NCBI GenBank assembly: GCA_024742495.1
Contig: JANSYJ010000001.1
Span: forward strand, 248,001-312,000
Source of the DNA: Bacteroidota bacterium
GTDB lineage: Bacteria; Bacteroidota; Bacteroidia; Flavobacteriales; Schleiferiaceae
DNA: 64,000 nucleotides
Reading direction: 5' to 3'
Positions within the stretch are counted from its first letter, which is position 1. Every line of letters begins with the position of its first letter. The position numbers and the translations under genes were made by a program. Positions 19,447 to 27,654 of this stretch are shown here, in pieces. Below the pieces are notes generated by a model. The model saw only the letters and a list, made by a program, of their open reading frames with translations, was not told the DNA's origin and searched no databases.

Positions 19447-19471
19447 TCACCCCTAGTTTCGACCGGGGTGA
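19447..19471 (+). terminator. possible weak terminator after paralogue 3
   Basis: Arms TCACCCC (19447-19453) and GGGGTGA (19465-19471) form a 7-bp stem with an 11-nt loop, 20 nt after the stop codon. No T-run follows, so it may only stabilise the mRNA end. Confidence 0.35.
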
Positions 19472-19511
19472 AATCCCTTTAGCTATAAATCGGCAAATCC
19501 TAGGCGAATAC

Positions 19512-19542
19512 TTGAATAGGCTTAGGGCATTTGTTATTTTTA
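19512..19542 (+). promoter_or_regulatory. promoter of the fourth tandem T9SS paralogue
   Basis: TTG (19512-19514), a 20-nt spacer and TATTTTTA (19535-19542) resemble the Bacteroidota promoter; the last base of the -7 box is A instead of G, exactly as before paralogue 1. The surrounding GTTATTTTTACATT is nearly identical in the two. Confidence 0.5.
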
Positions 19543-19575
19543 CATTGATTCGCTTATTTTCTTAAACCTAACCTT

Positions 19576-21894
19576 ATGCAAGCTAAACCTACCTGTTTCG
19601 TCTTTTTACTTTTTCTTTCCTCCGCCTTTATAAACCCTAGTTATGCTGGGCATTTTAGCGCAGGAGAAATCTATTATGAGTGGGCTCCAATTCCCACAGA
19701 TTCTAACCGCTATGAAGTTTTCGTCCATTACTATCGCAACACCTCTGGCGCCAGCATAGTACAGAACACAGTTTCCGTTTGTATTCGAAGTTCTTGTTTT
19801 ACGCAAATGACGATTACCGCGAATAAGATATTACCTCCTCCTGGCCTCGCTTCCCCGAATGATCAAAATGGAGGCTGGATTGTACAAGGAATAGATGATT
19901 GTGCCGACCCGACTGACCCTAACTATAAGGGATTAGCTATCCATAAATATTCGGGCTTCGTTAGTCTGCCTAACCCCTGCGGTGACATTCGCTTTAAGGT
20001 TAGCGCACCTTGCTGCAGAGATCTTAGCACAAATATGGCTACAAATCCACACTTCTTTATCGAAGCTGGTCTTAACAATACTTTGGGCCCTTCTTCTTCG
20101 CCCAAAATTACCAGTAGCCCTGGAATGGGGCTCTGTATAATTGGCCCCAACGATTCGCCTTTTAAGTTTGAGCAATTAGCGGTTGATAGTGACAATGATA
20201 GTGTTTTCATGGCATTAACCCAACCCACTGGAGGTGTTCTATGTGTTGATTCAGCGCCACTTATACCTTATTCAGCCGGCTATAGTGCAATAAACCCTTT
20301 TAAGGGCTGGCAGCCCGTTCAAATTAATCAACAGACCGACGTACTCTCAATTTACCCTAAGCAGCAGGGAAATTATTTGATGAAAATAAAAGTGGTGAAT
20401 TTTAGGTTTGACCCTCTTACTTTGAGCTGGATTGATATTGGCTTCTCCGTGAGAGAAATGAGTATACCGGTAACGGCCGCCTGTGTTAACGCAGATAGAG
20501 TTGGTTTTAGCGAAATCATAAGCGACAGCATACATAGCGGAACTTGGTTCCAAACCGCATCGATAGACAGTCTTAAAAATGCCTATAACCTTTCCAACAT
20601 TTATTCCGATACCCTAGTTAGCTACGTGGGAGAACTCCTAAACCAAGATTGTTGGAGTAAATACATCCGAGTTGAGTTTAACTCCCCTTATCAGAAAAAC
20701 AGTATTGACCCAACTGACTTTAGAATATATGGCCCGGATAGTTCCATTTTACCTGTAATTGGTGTGTTAGACAGTTCTACTAGTCTCTTATATACTGATG
20801 AAATATACCTCGAACTTTTAAACCCTCTGCTTGATTCTGGCAACTACCTATTGCAGATAAGGCCTGGAAATGATGGCAACACCCTTTTGGGAAAGTGTGG
20901 AAGAGTAGTTGAACCTTATAGCGTTTCTATAATTCCCGTAGCGGCTTGTCCAAGTCCGAGCTATAATTTAAGCAAAGTGGAAGTTTTGGACGATCAGAAC
21001 ATAGCGCTACAATGGACGGCAAATGCCGTTTTAAACCAAGCGGCAGTAGCCGATATTTTCGGAGGTTGGGATGTTTATGTTCGGGAAAACCAAGCGCCAT
21101 GGGCTTTGCATCATTCAGTAGATAGCGCCTCAGCCAGATCCTATACGCTGCCCTTTAATGGCCCTTATCCAGTTGATCATAATCAATATGAATTTTACCT
21201 TGACATGCGCTATGGTGGCAAGAATTGGGGGAGTTCCAATCAAGGAGTACAGCTATTGCTTAGTTTGGATTCCATCCAAGCTGGAATTAGCGAGGATAGT
21301 TTAATTTTTAGCTGGAATGACTACAATTTAATTCCTGCTGCAGACCGTGCATATATATTGGAATATGGCATTTATATCAGGCCCGATTCCATCGTTTGGC
21401 AAAACACCAGTTCTGTTCAAACTATCTCTAATAGTGCCCGCCTGAATATTGTTAAGCCCATCGTCGGGTCTAATATTATTGTTGCACGACTACGCGCTAT
21501 TAATCAGCAAAATCAACAAGCTAATTCTCAGTCTAATTGGATTCCTTACAGTCCAATCGGAATTCCAGTGGGTTTAACTGAAATTAAAAACCCCAAATGG
21601 TTTGTTCCCAACCTCATACTACCCAATGAAAATGATGGTAACGAACTCTTCATTATTGCTTATGATGAGCCTACGGAAATGCCGGATTTTGGCTTGAAAA
21701 TATTTGATACTTCTGGGAATTTAGTCTTCAAGGCTGCCAATTATAAAGCGCTAAATAACAGCTCTAGAGCTTGGAATGGTCATAGTGCTAATGGCCAGCT
21801 AATGCCGCAAGGCCTCTACATTTACCTGATTGAATATCAAGATAAATCAGGACAAAAAAAGGTGCATTCTGGGCGCCTAAGCATCGTTCATTAA
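19576..21894 (+). CDS. T9SS-secreted surface protein, tandem paralogue 4
   Basis: A 772 aa member of the tandem family with signal peptide ending NPSYA and mature start GHFSAGEIYYEWAP. The N-terminal module is well kept (IRSSCF, LPNPCGDIRF, APCCRDLS), while the middle and C-terminal parts have drifted. The sorting domain at 675-772 still shows VPNLILPN, LKIFDTSGNLVFKA and GLYIYLIEY, but the hallmark TPNGDGxND block reads LPNENDGNELF. Whether this copy is still handled by the T9SS as a type B substrate is therefore less certain. It ends in a terminator shared with accC on the opposite strand. Confidence 0.85.
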   Translation: MQAKPTCFVFLLFLSSAFINPSYAGHFSAGEIYYEWAPIPTDSNRYEVFVHYYRNTSGASIVQNTVSVCIRSSCFTQMTITANKILPPPGLASPNDQNGGWIVQGIDDCADPTDPNYKGLAIHKYSGFVSLPNPCGDIRFKVSAPCCRDLSTNMATNPHFFIEAGLNNTLGPSSSPKITSSPGMGLCIIGPNDSPFKFEQLAVDSDNDSVFMALTQPTGGVLCVDSAPLIPYSAGYSAINPFKGWQPVQINQQTDVLSIYPKQQGNYLMKIKVVNFRFDPLTLSWIDIGFSVREMSIPVTAACVNADRVGFSEIISDSIHSGTWFQTASIDSLKNAYNLSNIYSDTLVSYVGELLNQDCWSKYIRVEFNSPYQKNSIDPTDFRIYGPDSSILPVIGVLDSSTSLLYTDEIYLELLNPLLDSGNYLLQIRPGNDGNTLLGKCGRVVEPYSVSIIPVAACPSPSYNLSKVEVLDDQNIALQWTANAVLNQAAVADIFGGWDVYVRENQAPWALHHSVDSASARSYTLPFNGPYPVDHNQYEFYLDMRYGGKNWGSSNQGVQLLLSLDSIQAGISEDSLIFSWNDYNLIPAADRAYILEYGIYIRPDSIVWQNTSSVQTISNSARLNIVKPIVGSNIIVARLRAINQQNQQANSQSNWIPYSPIGIPVGLTEIKNPKWFVPNLILPNENDGNELFIIAYDEPTEMPDFGLKIFDTSGNLVFKAANYKALNNSSRAWNGHSANGQLMPQGLYIYLIEYQDKSGQKKVHSGRLSIVH

Positions 21895-21900
21895 ATAAAA

Positions 21901-21926
21901 AAGCCCCGAAAAATTTCGGGGCTTTT
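21901..21926. terminator. bidirectional terminator between paralogue 4 and accC
   Basis: GCCCCGAAA pairs with TTTCGGGGC around a 2-nt loop, flanked by an A-run upstream and TTTT downstream, so it can stop transcription from both the tandem array and the converging fatty acid operon. Confidence 0.88.
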
Positions 21927-21947
21927 ATATAATTTCAAGCAGAGCTA

Positions 21948-23291
21948 TCACACATTCTTATAGTCGAAATCTTCCATAAATTTAGTGGTGTAGTTTCCTG
22001 CTATATAATTCGGGTCGTCCATTAATGCGCGGTGAAAAGGAATGGTGGTTTTCACGCCTTCGATTACGAACTCATCTAATGCACGTCGCATTTTGTCGAT
22101 AGCCTCTTCGCGGGTTTGCGCCGTGGTAATCAACTTTGCAATCATGGAGTCGTAAAATGGAGGAATGCTGTATCCAGCATACACATGCGTGTCTAGGCGC
22201 ACTCCATGTCCACCTGGAGCATGAAAAGTGGTAATGGTACCAGGAGAAGGACGGAAATCATTTGCTGGGTCCTCAGCATTAATCCTACATTCAATAGAGT
22301 GTAATTTAGGCTCGTAATTTTTACCTGAAATTTTAATTCCAGCTGCAACCTTGATTTGCTCTCTAATTAAATCATAATCTATTACCTGCTCCGTAATGGG
22401 ATGTTCTACCTGAATTCGGGTATTCATCTCCATAAAATAGAAATTGCGGTGCTTATCCACTAAAAACTCAATGGTTCCCGCGCCTTCGTACTTAATGTGC
22501 TCACAGGCCTTAACCGCAGCTTCACCCATTTGCTTACGAAGTTTGCTCGTCATAAATGGAGAAGGGGTTTCCTCGGTGAGCTTTTGGTGACGACGCTGGA
22601 TAGAGCAATCGCGTTCCGAAAGGTGACAAGCCTTACCGGATTGATCACCAACCACTTGAATCTCAATATGGCGTGGCTCTTCAATGAGCTTTTCCATGTA
22701 CATGCCATCGTTTCCAAAGGCTGCTCCTGCTTCTTGTCGTGCCGATTCCCAAGCTTTTAATAAGTCTTCCTCTTTCCATACCGCGCGCATCCCTTTACCA
22801 CCGCCACCAGCAGTAGCTTTTAGCATTACCGGGAAGCCCATTTCTGAGGCAATCTTTTGCGCTTCTTCGAAGCTTTCTAATAAACCCTCAGATCCTGGAA
22901 TCGTAGGAACGCCAGCAGCCTTCATGGTAGCTTTGGCGGTCGCTTTATCGCCCATGCGATCGATCATCTCTGGACTAGGTCCAATAAATTTGATCCCATT
23001 CTCGGCGCAAATTTTTGAAAAGCGGGCATTTTCTGATAAAAAGCCATAACCGGGATGGATGGCGTCGGCATTGGTAATTTCTGCCGCCGCAATAATATTG
23101 GGGATGTTTAGGTAAGACTCCGAACTGGCGGAAGGACCTATGCACACCGCTTCATCTGCGAAGCGAACGTGTAAACTTTCTTTATCGGCCAAGGAGTAAA
23201 CCGCTACGGTAGAAATGCCCATTTCACGACAAGTACGTAAAACTCGAAGGGCAATCTCTCCGCGATTTGCGATGAGTACTTTTTTAAACAT
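21948..23291 (-). CDS. accC: acetyl-CoA carboxylase, biotin carboxylase subunit
   Basis: AccC carboxylates the biotin of BCCP with ATP and bicarbonate, the first half-reaction of malonyl-CoA formation. The 447 aa chain has the biotin carboxylase N-terminal fold ([13 protein letters not shown]), the ATP-grasp loop GGGGKGM (162-168), and [11 protein letters not shown] (288-298), which holds metal-binding and catalytic residues. Length is normal. accB lies 9 nt upstream in the same direction, so the two are co-transcribed in the DUF177-rpmF-plsX-fabH-accB-accC run, ending at the terminator at 21901-21926. The carboxyltransferase subunits accA/accD are not in the window. Confidence 0.97.
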   Translation of the reverse strand: MFKKVLIANRGEIALRVLRTCREMGISTVAVYSLADKESLHVRFADEAVCIGPSASSESYLNIPNIIAAAEITNADAIHPGYGFLSENARFSKICAENGIKFIGPSPEMIDRMGDKATAKATMKAAGVPTIPGSEGLLESFEEAQKIASEMGFPVMLKATAGGGGKGMRAVWKEEDLLKAWESARQEAGAAFGNDGMYMEKLIEEPRHIEIQVVGDQSGKACHLSERDCSIQRRHQKLTEETPSPFMTSKLRKQMGEAAVKACEHIKYEGAGTIEFLVDKHRNFYFMEMNTRIQVEHPITEQVIDYDLIREQIKVAAGIKISGKNYEPKLHSIECRINAEDPANDFRPSPGTITTFHAPGGHGVRLDTHVYAGYSIPPFYDSMIAKLITTAQTREEAIDKMRRALDEFVIEGVKTTIPFHRALMDDPNYIAGNYTTKFMEDFDYKNV

Positions 23292-23300
23292 AGGCGCGAT

Positions 23301-23795
23301 TTAAGATGGATCTACAAGGTAAAGTGGCTGATCGTATTCCACCGGACTTTGATCGTCCACAAGAATCTTTACAATCTTTCCTTTTACCTCACTTTCAATC
23401 TCATTGAAGAGCTTCATAGCTTCAATAATACAAACTACGGTTCCCTCGGAGATTTCATCACCTACACTTACAAATAGGTCTTTATCTGGGCTTGGGCGAC
23501 GGTAGAAGGTACCAATCATTGGCGACTTTATAGTCACGTATTTAGAATCGTCCTCTTCATTTGCTGGCGCAGCTGCTGCGGCAGGTGCAGCAGGCGCTTC
23601 TGCCGGGGCAGCAGCCACCGGTGCAGGAGCAGCAGCCATTTGCTGAGGCATGCTAATTACTTGCGTTTTGTGTTCGCTTAAAACAGCTGATTCTGTTTTA
23701 ATGTTGATTTTGAAGTCCTCTGTTTCGAGGTTAACCTCAGCGGCACCGGAACGGGCCACAAACTTTATAAGATTCTGAATTTCTTTTAAGTCCAT
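23301..23795 (-). CDS. accB: acetyl-CoA carboxylase biotin carboxyl carrier protein
   Basis: A 164 aa BCCP. The N-terminal helix (MDLKEIQNLIKFVARSGAAEV) is followed by an Ala/Pro linker around 48-80 and the biotinyl domain from about 85. Biotin is attached to Lys128 in EAMKLFNEIE; Phe in place of the more usual Met two residues after Lys is seen in other Bacteroidota. The carrier moves carboxybiotin between AccC and the carboxyltransferase. It lies between fabH (48 nt) and accC (9 nt). Confidence 0.96.
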   Translation of the reverse strand: MDLKEIQNLIKFVARSGAAEVNLETEDFKINIKTESAVLSEHKTQVISMPQQMAAAPAPVAAAPAEAPAAPAAAAAPANEEDDSKYVTIKSPMIGTFYRRPSPDKDLFVSVGDEISEGTVVCIIEAMKLFNEIESEVKGKIVKILVDDQSPVEYDQPLYLVDPS

Positions 23796-23843
23796 GGAAG
23801 GTGGTGTTTAATTTAATAAGGTTACAAACAAAGCTAAAAATTT

Positions 23844-24839
23844 TTACTTGGCGTCAATGGCCCACTTAAGGTAGATAGCACCCCAGGTAAAGCCACCGCC
23901 AAAGGCTGCAAATACAAGATTGTCGCCTTTCTTTAACTGCTTCTCATAATCCCACAAACAGAGCGGTAAGGTTCCGTTGGTGGTATTGCCATAGCGATCG
24001 ATATTAAGCATTACCTTTTCGGAGCTCAATCCCATTCGCTTTGCAGTGGCATCTATAATTCTTTTATTGGCTTGATGCGGCACCAACCAAGCTACATCAT
24101 CGGAGCTTAAGTTATTGCGCTCCATAATCCGAGCGCTTACATCTGCCATATTAGTTACAGCAAATTTAAAAACCTGCTGTCCTTCTTGGTGCACGAAATG
24201 CTGGCCAAGTTCAACTGTTTCTTTACTTGGTGGATACTGTGATCCACCGGCCTTAATATTCAAATATTGACGACCAACGCCATCACTACGTAAAATGGTA
24301 TCCTGCACCCCTAAACCCTCTTCATTAGGTTCCAAAAGCACCGCTCCACAGCCGTCTCCAAAAATCACACAAGTGGTGCGATCACTGTAGTCGATAATGG
24401 AAGACATTTTATCGCCGGAAACAATAAGGACCTTTTTAAAGCGGCCAGACTCTATATACTGTGAGCCCGTGGTAAGACCAAATAGAAAACCTGAGCAAGC
24501 CGCTTGCACATCGAAGCCAAAAGCATTGCTCATTCCCATTTCGGAAATAAGAAAGGAGGCGGTATTTGCCACCGGCATATCGGGGGTTACCGTGCAAAAA
24601 ATAACTACTTCAATTTCTTCGGGACTAATCCCTCTTTTATCCAGTAATTCTTGAGCGGCCTTAATGCCCATTTCCGAAACACCCTTGCCCTTTTCTCTGA
24701 GAATGCGACGTTCCTTTATACCAGTGCGGGTGGTGATCCACTCGTCGGTAGTATCTACCATGGTTTCCAAAACCGCATTGGTTAAACGATATTCGGGAAG
24801 GTAGCCTCCAACGGCGGTAATTGCTGCAGTAATTGCCAT
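23844..24839 (-). CDS. fabH: beta-ketoacyl-ACP synthase III
   Basis: FabH condenses acetyl-CoA or a branched starter with malonyl-ACP and so starts each fatty acid. The 331 aa protein carries the Cys-His-Asn triad: Cys115 in [11 protein letters not shown], His in VPHQANKRI and Asn in RYGNTTNGT. The C-terminal [12 protein letters not shown] glycine loop is also typical. Bacteroidota make iso-branched acids, so a branched starter is plausible but not visible in the sequence. plsX lies 12 nt upstream. Confidence 0.96.
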   Translation of the reverse strand: MAITAAITAVGGYLPEYRLTNAVLETMVDTTDEWITTRTGIKERRILREKGKGVSEMGIKAAQELLDKRGISPEEIEVVIFCTVTPDMPVANTASFLISEMGMSNAFGFDVQAACSGFLFGLTTGSQYIESGRFKKVLIVSGDKMSSIIDYSDRTTCVIFGDGCGAVLLEPNEEGLGVQDTILRSDGVGRQYLNIKAGGSQYPPSKETVELGQHFVHQEGQQVFKFAVTNMADVSARIMERNNLSSDDVAWLVPHQANKRIIDATAKRMGLSSEKVMLNIDRYGNTTNGTLPLCLWDYEKQLKKGDNLVFAAFGGGFTWGAIYLKWAIDAK

Positions 24840-24851
24840 ATATTAATGGTG

Positions 24852-25751
24852 CTAAGAATCTACAAAATTAGCAAGTGCAATGGATTCGGCACCCAATATC
24901 ATGTTTTTTATGGCTTTAGGACCAGAAGCGCCATGCGCCAAAAGCACCTTAGCGCGCACTCCCATTACAGGGGAAGCACCATAATTTTCGTAATCTAAGC
25001 GATTGAGAAAGTCATGATTTAAGCCTAATTCCTTGCTTAAAGCGTAAAATGATTCGGTTTGCTTGAGGATAATATTTCCTGTAAAGCCATCACAAAGAAG
25101 GACATCAACCTTAGATTGAAAAAAGTCACGCGCTTCCAGGTTTCCCGAAAAGCCGCCACAATTCTCTTTTAAAAGCTCATGCGCTCGCTTGTAAAGGATA
25201 TTCCCTTTTGATTCTTCGGCTCCAGTGTTTAATAAAGCAATTTTGGGCTTGTTGATCCCCAATACCGCTTTGGCATAGGAGGCTCCCAAGGAAGCAAACT
25301 CCAAAAACTGCTCCGCCTTAAGATCGACATTGATGCCAACATCCAAGACTACAGTTTGGCCGCCATCGAGCCTGGGAAAAAGAGAGACCACGGCCGGTCG
25401 AGAAATGCCCTCTTGCAAGCCAAGGATTTGCATTGAAGCCACCATAAGAGCACCACTATGCCCCGCACTAGCGAAAGCATCGGTTTGGCCTTTGGCGAGG
25501 TCTGCGATACCCCGAATTAAACTTGAGTCTTGTTTTTGCTGAAAAGCCTTAACGGGATGTTCTCCCATTTCAATGGCCTCTGCACAAATATGAAACTTGG
25601 TATTGCTAGGTGCTTTTGGGGCATCTTCTGCCAGTCCGTACAGATGAAGCTCCGTATCAGATTTCAATTCACTTAGGGCCATAGATAGCCCATCCCATAC
25701 TACCAATGGTGCATGGTCCCCACCCCTTATATCAATACCAATTCTGGTCAT
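24852..25751 (-). CDS. plsX: phosphate acyltransferase PlsX
   Basis: PlsX converts acyl-ACP to acyl-phosphate, feeding PlsY in phospholipid synthesis. The 299 aa protein begins IGIDIRGGDHAP (usual form IGIDAMGGDFAP), with GHSGALMVASM and CDGFTGNIILKQTES as further family blocks. It is slightly short for the family. The start codon directly abuts the T-run of a hairpin at 25752-25780, so its expression from the upstream rpmF promoter may be attenuated. fabH follows at once, giving the conserved rpmF-plsX-fabH cluster. Confidence 0.94.
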   Translation of the reverse strand: MTRIGIDIRGGDHAPLVVWDGLSMALSELKSDTELHLYGLAEDAPKAPSNTKFHICAEAIEMGEHPVKAFQQKQDSSLIRGIADLAKGQTDAFASAGHSGALMVASMQILGLQEGISRPAVVSLFPRLDGGQTVVLDVGINVDLKAEQFLEFASLGASYAKAVLGINKPKIALLNTGAEESKGNILYKRAHELLKENCGGFSGNLEARDFFQSKVDVLLCDGFTGNIILKQTESFYALSKELGLNHDFLNRLDYENYGASPVMGVRAKVLLAHGASGPKAIKNMILGAESIALANFVDS

Positions 25752-25780
25752 AAAAAAAGGCAGACGCTAGGACTGCCTTC
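25752..25780 (-). terminator. terminator-like hairpin abutting the plsX start codon
   Basis: On the minus strand, AAGGCAG pairs with CTGCCTT around a 9-nt loop and the T-run continues straight into the plsX ATG. It lies between rpmF and plsX. As a terminator it would uncouple ribosomal protein L32 from the lipid genes; as a partial terminator it would set their ratio. Confidence 0.75.
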
Positions 25781-25805
25781 AAATACTGTAGAAGAGCTGC
25801 AGCGC

Positions 25806-26000
25806 TTAAGCTACGGCCTCTTGTTTTTCCATAACCACTTTACCCTTGTAGTAAAGTTTTCCTTCATGCCAATAAGCACGGTGGTACAAATGCGCCTCAC
25901 CAGTTACAGAGCATACTGCAACAGTAGGTACTTCTGCTTTATAGTGGGTTCTTCTCTTATCGCGGCGAGTTGTACTCTGTCTGCGTTTAGGATGCGCCAT
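25806..26000 (-). CDS. rpmF: 50S ribosomal protein L32
   Basis: A 64 aa basic protein starting [20 protein letters not shown], the canonical L32 N-terminus. Only one cysteine is left (Cys30), so this is the zinc-free form without the CxxC pairs. It follows the DUF177 gene by 10 nt, the standard pairing in bacteria, and precedes plsX after a hairpin. Confidence 0.96.
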   Translation of the reverse strand: MAHPKRRQSTTRRDKRRTHYKAEVPTVAVCSVTGEAHLYHRAYWHEGKLYYKGKVVMEKQEAVA

Positions 26001-26010
26001 TTTTCTAAAT

Positions 26011-26547
26011 TTAGTTCAATAAGTCCTTTAATTTATCCCAACGAGGATCCGTATCCTCATCTCTTTCTCTTCCTTCTGGTTCTTCAGGGCTAAGAGCCTC
26101 TAATTGCTTCCTTATTTCTTGGCCTTTTTCACCAGCCTCAACATCAGGGTGTACTACTTTAAGTGGTTTTGCCAATACTGCCATTTCATAGAAGTACTGC
26201 GCCACATTAAAGCTATGTGCACCATGCGGAAGAATCAATAGATCCTCTCGACTATCATCGAAGTCCTCGCCGAACTTTACCATCAAATCCGCCTGGGCCT
26301 CTAAAGGCATCCAAAACTTTTCATTGCTAAGGTCGCAAGGGAGCCAAACTTCTCCTGAAAGACTTAGCTGCAAAGCCATCTGCGTATCGCGCTTTAGCAT
26401 ATGCATCTCTGCTTTCAAGGTCGATTTCTCGAACTCCTCATAGTCAAATGCCTCAAAGAACTTTGCATCAATCTCAAAATCAAATTGATGCTCCCCTAGC
26501 TTTAAACCAATGAAGGATATTTCAAAGTCCTTCTTTTGCATGTCCAT
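26011..26547 (-). CDS. DUF177 (YceD-type) protein linked to 23S rRNA/L32
   Basis: A 178 aa acidic protein of the DUF177/YceD family, which in other bacteria and plastids acts in 23S rRNA accumulation and is encoded before rpmF. The N-terminus [20 protein letters not shown] matches Bacteroidota members. The family's short cysteine segment is present only as a single Cys in [10 protein letters not shown]. The ATG at 26547 is chosen over the one at 26571 because a perfect -7 promoter box (26576-26569) covers the latter. It is the first gene of the rpmF-plsX-fabH-accBC run. Confidence 0.85.
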   Translation of the reverse strand: MDMQKKDFEISFIGLKLGEHQFDFEIDAKFFEAFDYEEFEKSTLKAEMHMLKRDTQMALQLSLSGEVWLPCDLSNEKFWMPLEAQADLMVKFGEDFDDSREDLLILPHGAHSFNVAQYFYEMAVLAKPLKVVHPDVEAGEKGQEIRKQLEALSPEEPEGRERDEDTDPRWDKLKDLLN

Positions 26548-26568
26548 AGCCGGTTTTTTTAAGGAGCG

Positions 26569-26598
26569 CAAATGTATAAATTTTTAATCAGCCACAAA
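26569..26598 (-). promoter_or_regulatory. promoter of the DUF177-rpmF-plsX-fabH-accBC operon
   Basis: On the minus strand TTTG (26598-26595) is followed after 18 nt by TACATTTG (26576-26569), an exact match to TAnnTTTG. The ATG at 26547 is 21 nt downstream. This is one of the clearest Bacteroidota promoters in the window. Confidence 0.7.
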
Positions 26599-26601
26599 GG
26601 C

Positions 26602-27654
26602 TTATAGCTTTTTTTTCGCTTTGATTTTTAAGGGATTGGCGCTTATTTCTGCAGTCCCTTTTCTACTGCGGTACAAATCGATGGCGCCATATACCGCTGA
26701 GCGGAAGGAGCCAGGATCGGCTTTGCCCTGCCCAGCAATGTCGAAGGCCGTACCGTGATCGGGGCTGGTGCGGATAATAGGCAGGCCAGCAGAGTAATTA
26801 ACGCCTTCACCAAAAGTGAGACTCTTGAAAGCCACCAAGCCTTGGTCGTGGTACATGGCTAAAACCGCATCAAAGGCCGTGTAAGTACTCGCTCCAAAAA
26901 AGCTATCTGCGGGATAAGGCCCAAAAGCTAAGGCTCCTGCCTCTTTGGCCTTTTCAATTCCGGGACTAACGATATCCTGATCCTCCAGACCGATAACCCC
27001 CTTATCGCCAGCATGTGGATTTAAGGCTAAAACTGCAATTCTCCCTTTTGGTAAATGAAAGTCTTGCTTGAGGCTTTTATGAATGGCCAGAATTTTTTGC
27101 TCCACCAAATTTGAACTAATGGCTTCTGAAACTTTTGATACCGGAATGTGAACGGTGGCCAAAGCCAAACGCAAATCTTCGGACAAGAACATCATTGTAG
27201 CCTTGCTTTTATAGCGGCTTTCCAAATAATCGGTATGGCCCGAAAACTGGAAGTCACTGCTTTGGATACTCTCTTTATGAATGGGCGCGGTTACTAAGGC
27301 ATCGATACTTCCAGCGTCTATGGCATCACAGGCCGCCTCCAAACTTTTTATGGCATAGGTCCCCACAATGGGATCCACCTTGCCAAAATCCATTTTCACC
27401 TCTTCCTTCCAGCAATTAACCAAATTGGCCTTCCCTTCAACAGCGTCTTCCGGGTTTTGGATAATATTGAAATTAAAGTCTCGCATATCGATGGCATTGC
27501 GATGATAGGAGACAACCTTGGTGGAACCGAAAACAAGGGGCGTGCATAATTCTAGCATTGCCGGATCCGAAAAAGTCTTGATGATTAACTCCAGTCCAAC
27601 TCCATTTAAATCGCCAATGCTTATGCCGATGCGTGGTAAACGATCTTCGCTCAT
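26602..27654 (-). CDS. pdxA: 4-hydroxythreonine-4-phosphate dehydrogenase
   Basis: PdxA oxidises 4-phosphohydroxythreonine in the DXP-dependent pathway to pyridoxal phosphate. In the 350 aa chain the three metal-binding histidines are in place: His169 (TVHIPVS), His214 (NPHAGDKG) and His269 (MYHDQGL). The SGHTDYLESRY substrate loop is intact. It overlaps the preceding pepA by 4 nt (ATGA), so the two are translationally coupled. The short Lys-rich tail KIKAKKKL is not a family feature. The dxs later in the window would supply DXP for the same vitamin. Confidence 0.95.
   Translation of the reverse strand: MSEDRLPRIGISIGDLNGVGLELIIKTFSDPAMLELCTPLVFGSTKVVSYHRNAIDMRDFNFNIIQNPEDAVEGKANLVNCWKEEVKMDFGKVDPIVGTYAIKSLEAACDAIDAGSIDALVTAPIHKESIQSSDFQFSGHTDYLESRYKSKATMMFLSEDLRLALATVHIPVSKVSEAISSNLVEQKILAIHKSLKQDFHLPKGRIAVLALNPHAGDKGVIGLEDQDIVSPGIEKAKEAGALAFGPYPADSFFGASTYTAFDAVLAMYHDQGLVAFKSLTFGEGVNYSAGLPIIRTSPDHGTAFDIAGQGKADPGSFRSAVYGAIDLYRSRKGTAEISANPLKIKAKKKL

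Noticed and set aside
26548-26571. Earlier in-frame ATG for the DUF177 gene
   Set aside because: The ATG overlaps the -7 box of a well-formed promoter; the conserved sequence starts at 26547.
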